From: Trichobilharzia szidati | Lineage: Eukaryota > Platyhelminthes > Trematoda > Strigeidida > Schistosomatidae | DNA: 64,000 bases | Direction of reading: 5' to 3' | NCBI GenBank assembly: GCA_944472155.2 | Contig: OX235271.1 | Location: 28,900,977 to 28,964,976 of the forward strand | In this document: piece after piece, positions 62,225 to 64,000 of the stretch | Layout: every line of letters starts with the position of its first letter | How positions within the stretch are numbered: the stretch's first letter is position 1 | Made by a program: the position numbers and the translations under genes | The notes under the pieces: generated by a model | Told to the model about the DNA's origin: nothing | Database searches by the model: none | Seen by the model: the letters and a program-made list of their open reading frames with translations, nothing else

Positions 62225-62400
62225 AAAGCTTTGATAGGATTATGAGGAATAGGTAGTATACACTATACTTCCGTGTATTATATCGAATAAATGGTTTAAT
62301 TTGCTATGAAAATTCCCTTTGTGAATGTGAATTAACCTCTTATCAAAATTGTATAGAAAAAAGGATATTCACTGAAGAGATACTCTTTTCAGCGATGTCA
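62225..62400. other. Unassigned spacer ending in hairpin CTGAAGAG...TTTTCAG
   Basis: 62366-62395 (CACTGAAGAGATACTCTTTT, CAGCG) is related to the hairpin repeat of 38190-38280 and immediately precedes the 28S fragment. Confidence 0.35.
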
Positions 62401-62403
62401 TTC

Positions 62404-62417
62404 TTAACTATGACTCC

Positions 62418-62448
<31 letters not shown>
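62404..62448 (+). rRNA. 28S rRNA fragment containing the R2/R-element target site
   Basis: TTAACTATGACTCCCTTAAG followed by GTAGCCAAATGCCTCGTCAT and CTAAT matches the near-invariant eukaryotic 28S segment with a single change (CTCTC to CTCCC) over 45 bases. It includes the AAGG|TAGCC position at which R2 retrotransposons insert, uninterrupted here. The following CAATGAAAGGC only loosely follows TAGTGACGCGC, so homology ends within about 12 bases. It is an isolated fragment, not an rDNA unit. Confidence 0.8.
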
Positions 62449-62449
62449 C

Positions 62450-63240
62450 AATGAAAGGCTTATCAGGAGGGACCCTACATGCGGTATGAGGACCGACATC
62501 CTTAGACCATCATGTGTTTTCCAATATTGGCCTCTTTTGTTAAGTCTACATTTGGCTACGCAGTTCCGTCCAGTGCCCTGAGTGTCGACGTGAAGAAACT
62601 CAACCGGGCATGGGAAATGGCGGGACGAGGGTTATGGTTATATGCGGCAGGCGCCTGCTCGGGGCGACCGCTGGGTGGGGCTTATCGGTAGGCGGACCGA
62701 GCTCTAGCTAAGACCTGTCGCTTGTATGAGACAATACTCACGTCTAGTTACTCAGTCTTGATGAAGCAGCGGTGCCGTCCTTTATGGTGGTGTGCGAGGC
62801 ATCGGTGGGGCCAGTAGGTCTACGGCATTCTTGACGAGAGGACTGGGGCCAATAACAACTGGTTAGTGGCTGGCTGTTAGAGGTAGTAACCCAAACCGTG
62901 AGGCTCAGGTTGGTGTAGTTGTTAGCCGAGGCTATTCTCGAGCAGTGTCTTATGCTGTGGAGGTCGGGATCTTGTGCCATGAATCAAGGTTTGGTTGGTT
63001 CCAATGCTCAGAGGTCCCTGAGAAGATGTTACTGTTCATACCAGCTGGAGGAGTGGCACCAAGGGTGTCCTGAGATGTAAATATGAGAGATTGATGATGA
63101 CCCGTCTTGGGGAGTTCATTCTGGGACTGTATCAGTCGCTGGGGCGGCTCGCGAAAAGCACACTCTTACTCCTTTCCCGGATGATCGAGGGCGTTCGGCA
63201 GTTGGCATGGTACGAAAAGGGTAAATACTCAGTAGATCAG
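62450..63240. other. GC-rich block of unknown nature
   Basis: Clearly richer in G+C than its surroundings (for example GGCGGGACGAGGG, CGGGGCGACCGCTGGGTGGG). No long open frame, no tRNA-like head and no similarity to other parts of the window. It follows the 28S fragment directly and ends near the PLE fragment. It may be untranslated sequence of a retroelement or a structured RNA. Confidence 0.4.
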
Positions 63241-63249
63241 GTCCACTGT

Positions 63250-63560
63250 AGATTTAATGATTGAACAAACTTCTTCTTTATGCAGAGTTCGGGGATTTAA
63301 ACATGTGAATTGCCATTGCTTTTGTGGTTTGAAGAAATTTGATTCGTACTCCCTTTATCAAGATTCCCGCATATTCTCAATATGATTTTGAAGGTGGTTT
63401 GTGGGTCTACTTGATGTCTAGACTGGATCAGGTGTTTCAAGATAGAGCTACCAGGGTGGGGGGGAATCTTTTGTTTTCTCACTAAACCATGATGGTGAAT
63501 GTTCGAGGACCAACATACTTACCTCCACAGAAGCAGGTAAACTGATAGATACCATACTGA
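63250..63560 (-). pseudogene. PLE GIY-YIG fragment
   Basis: Minus strand: GIYQFTCFCGGKYVG (GIY-YIG pair with YIG as YVG), PRTFTIMV, stop, then SSILKHLIQSRHQVDPQTTF and KIILRICGNL, matching the helix and C-terminal segment of PLE-3/PLE-4-type endonucleases. About 100 codons with stops. Confidence 0.7.
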
Positions 63561-63584
63561 TGAGACTAGCAGTCATAAATTATT

Positions 63585-63890
63585 CATCACTTACATACGA
63601 ATCATTGGCTTTGTGGAAGAAGTTAGTTATTTAGGCGTTTATATGTGCAGTGTTAATTACCAGCAAAGATTGAAGGTTGTTGTCAGTTGGTAGGAAATAT
63701 AAATTAAAGTGTACAAGAAGTAGTAATGTATGAAACATAATGACTAATCTTACGTAATTTGGAAGGTGTGAAGTCAAGTGAAGAATTAGTTATTTTGAGA
63801 TAGTTTTCAAAAAAAATTGATACAATTCGTATTCCAGTTGAGAAACTTCAACAAAACAAGAAGAATAAATGTAGCACGATAATATGACGT
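63585..63890. other. Unassigned AT-rich spacer
   Basis: No recognisable element. Confidence 0.4.
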
Positions 63891-63892
63891 CA

Positions 63893-64000
63893 CATTATTA
63901 TTATTACTATTATTATTATTATCATCATCATTTCGCTAACTTCTTCTCAACTGGTTTTCACCTAAACACCACCAGGGTTTGAACATACTTTTATCACATT
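63893..64000 (-). repeat. (ATT)n tract and unknown repeat family R (copy 3)
   Basis: An ATT microsatellite at 63893-63935 leads into TTTCGCTAACTTCTTCTCAA, CTGGTTTTCACC and CACCACCAGGGTTTGAACAT, matching the copies at 53000 and 58225. It is cut by the window edge. Confidence 0.5.

Noticed and set aside
62404..62448. Part of an rDNA repeat unit
   Set aside because: Only about 45 bases match 28S, and neither flank continues as rRNA.
62744..62980. Minus-strand open frame in the GC-rich block as a gene
   Set aside because: Short, with no recognisable motif, and open frames are expected by chance where GC content is high.
1..64000. CRISPR arrays, phage defence islands or bacterial operons
   Set aside because: No regularly spaced direct repeats with unique spacers, no ribosome-binding-site-led gene clusters, and eukaryotic SINEs, LINEs and splice signals throughout.

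Overview
The window looks like nuclear DNA of a blood fluke (Schistosoma or a close relative). It is AT-rich and lacks bacterial-style operons. It is packed with element types typical of schistosomes: Sm-alpha-type SINEs carrying hammerhead-ribozyme sequence, SR2-like RTE LINEs, CR1-type LINEs, Penelope-like elements (PLEs) with GIY-YIG endonucleases, gypsy/CsRn1-like LTR debris and a Merlin transposase. The species cannot be fixed from sequence alone.

Almost everything recognisable is a dead or truncated mobile element. Labels used here are my own. CR1-A and CR1-B are CR1/jockey-type LINEs. RTE-B is an RTE-clade LINE with trinucleotide (TAA)n tails, and B-prime is a related subfamily. SR2-like is an RTE LINE with (ACCG)n tails. 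PLE-1 has GIY motif xYIGQTSR, PLE-2 has GASYIGR, PLE-3 has GHTYIGR and PLE-4 has VRYIGR. SINE-S is Sm-alpha-like. SINE-H is a second tRNA-headed SINE with a hammerhead-like core. SINE-T and SINE-G are two further tRNA-headed SINEs.

Layout. 0-9 kb: CR1-A, SINE-G pair, solo LTR, an almost intact CR1-B reverse transcriptase, RTE-B, SINE-H pair, CR1-A and PLE-1. 9-20 kb: PLE-2 copies and RTE-B copies, one split by a SINE-T. 20-24.7 kb: gypsy pieces, many SINE-H copies, and a U1 snRNA pseudogene fused to a SINE-T. 25-30.6 kb: two inverted CR1-A tails around PLE-2 debris. 30-36 kb: RTE-B and PLE-2/PLE-3. 36-40.4 kb: SINE-H, PLE-4, a nested LTR and a tandem SINE-S dimer. 41.5-42.4 kb: the one convincing host-gene exon, encoding a secreted or receptor N-terminus ending at a consensus splice donor, followed by a degenerate telomere-type repeat. 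43.8-54.4 kb: SR2-like copies, one split by a PLE-1 unit, plus RTE-B-prime and a solo LTR. 54.4-56.1 kb: PLE-1 RT interrupted by SINE-G, then a Merlin transposase relic. 56-64 kb: RTE-B, a possible histone H3-fold relic, SINE-S, SINE-T, a fragment of the conserved 28S rRNA R2-target region beside a GC-rich unknown block, and a PLE tail.

The most interesting theme is small self-cleaving-ribozyme architecture. Hammerhead-like cores occur in three kinds of element here: SINE-S, SINE-H, and the 3' region of PLE-2. In SINE-H and PLE-2 different copies carry complementary or covarying changes that fit the hammerhead fold. No copy read here looks fully intact.
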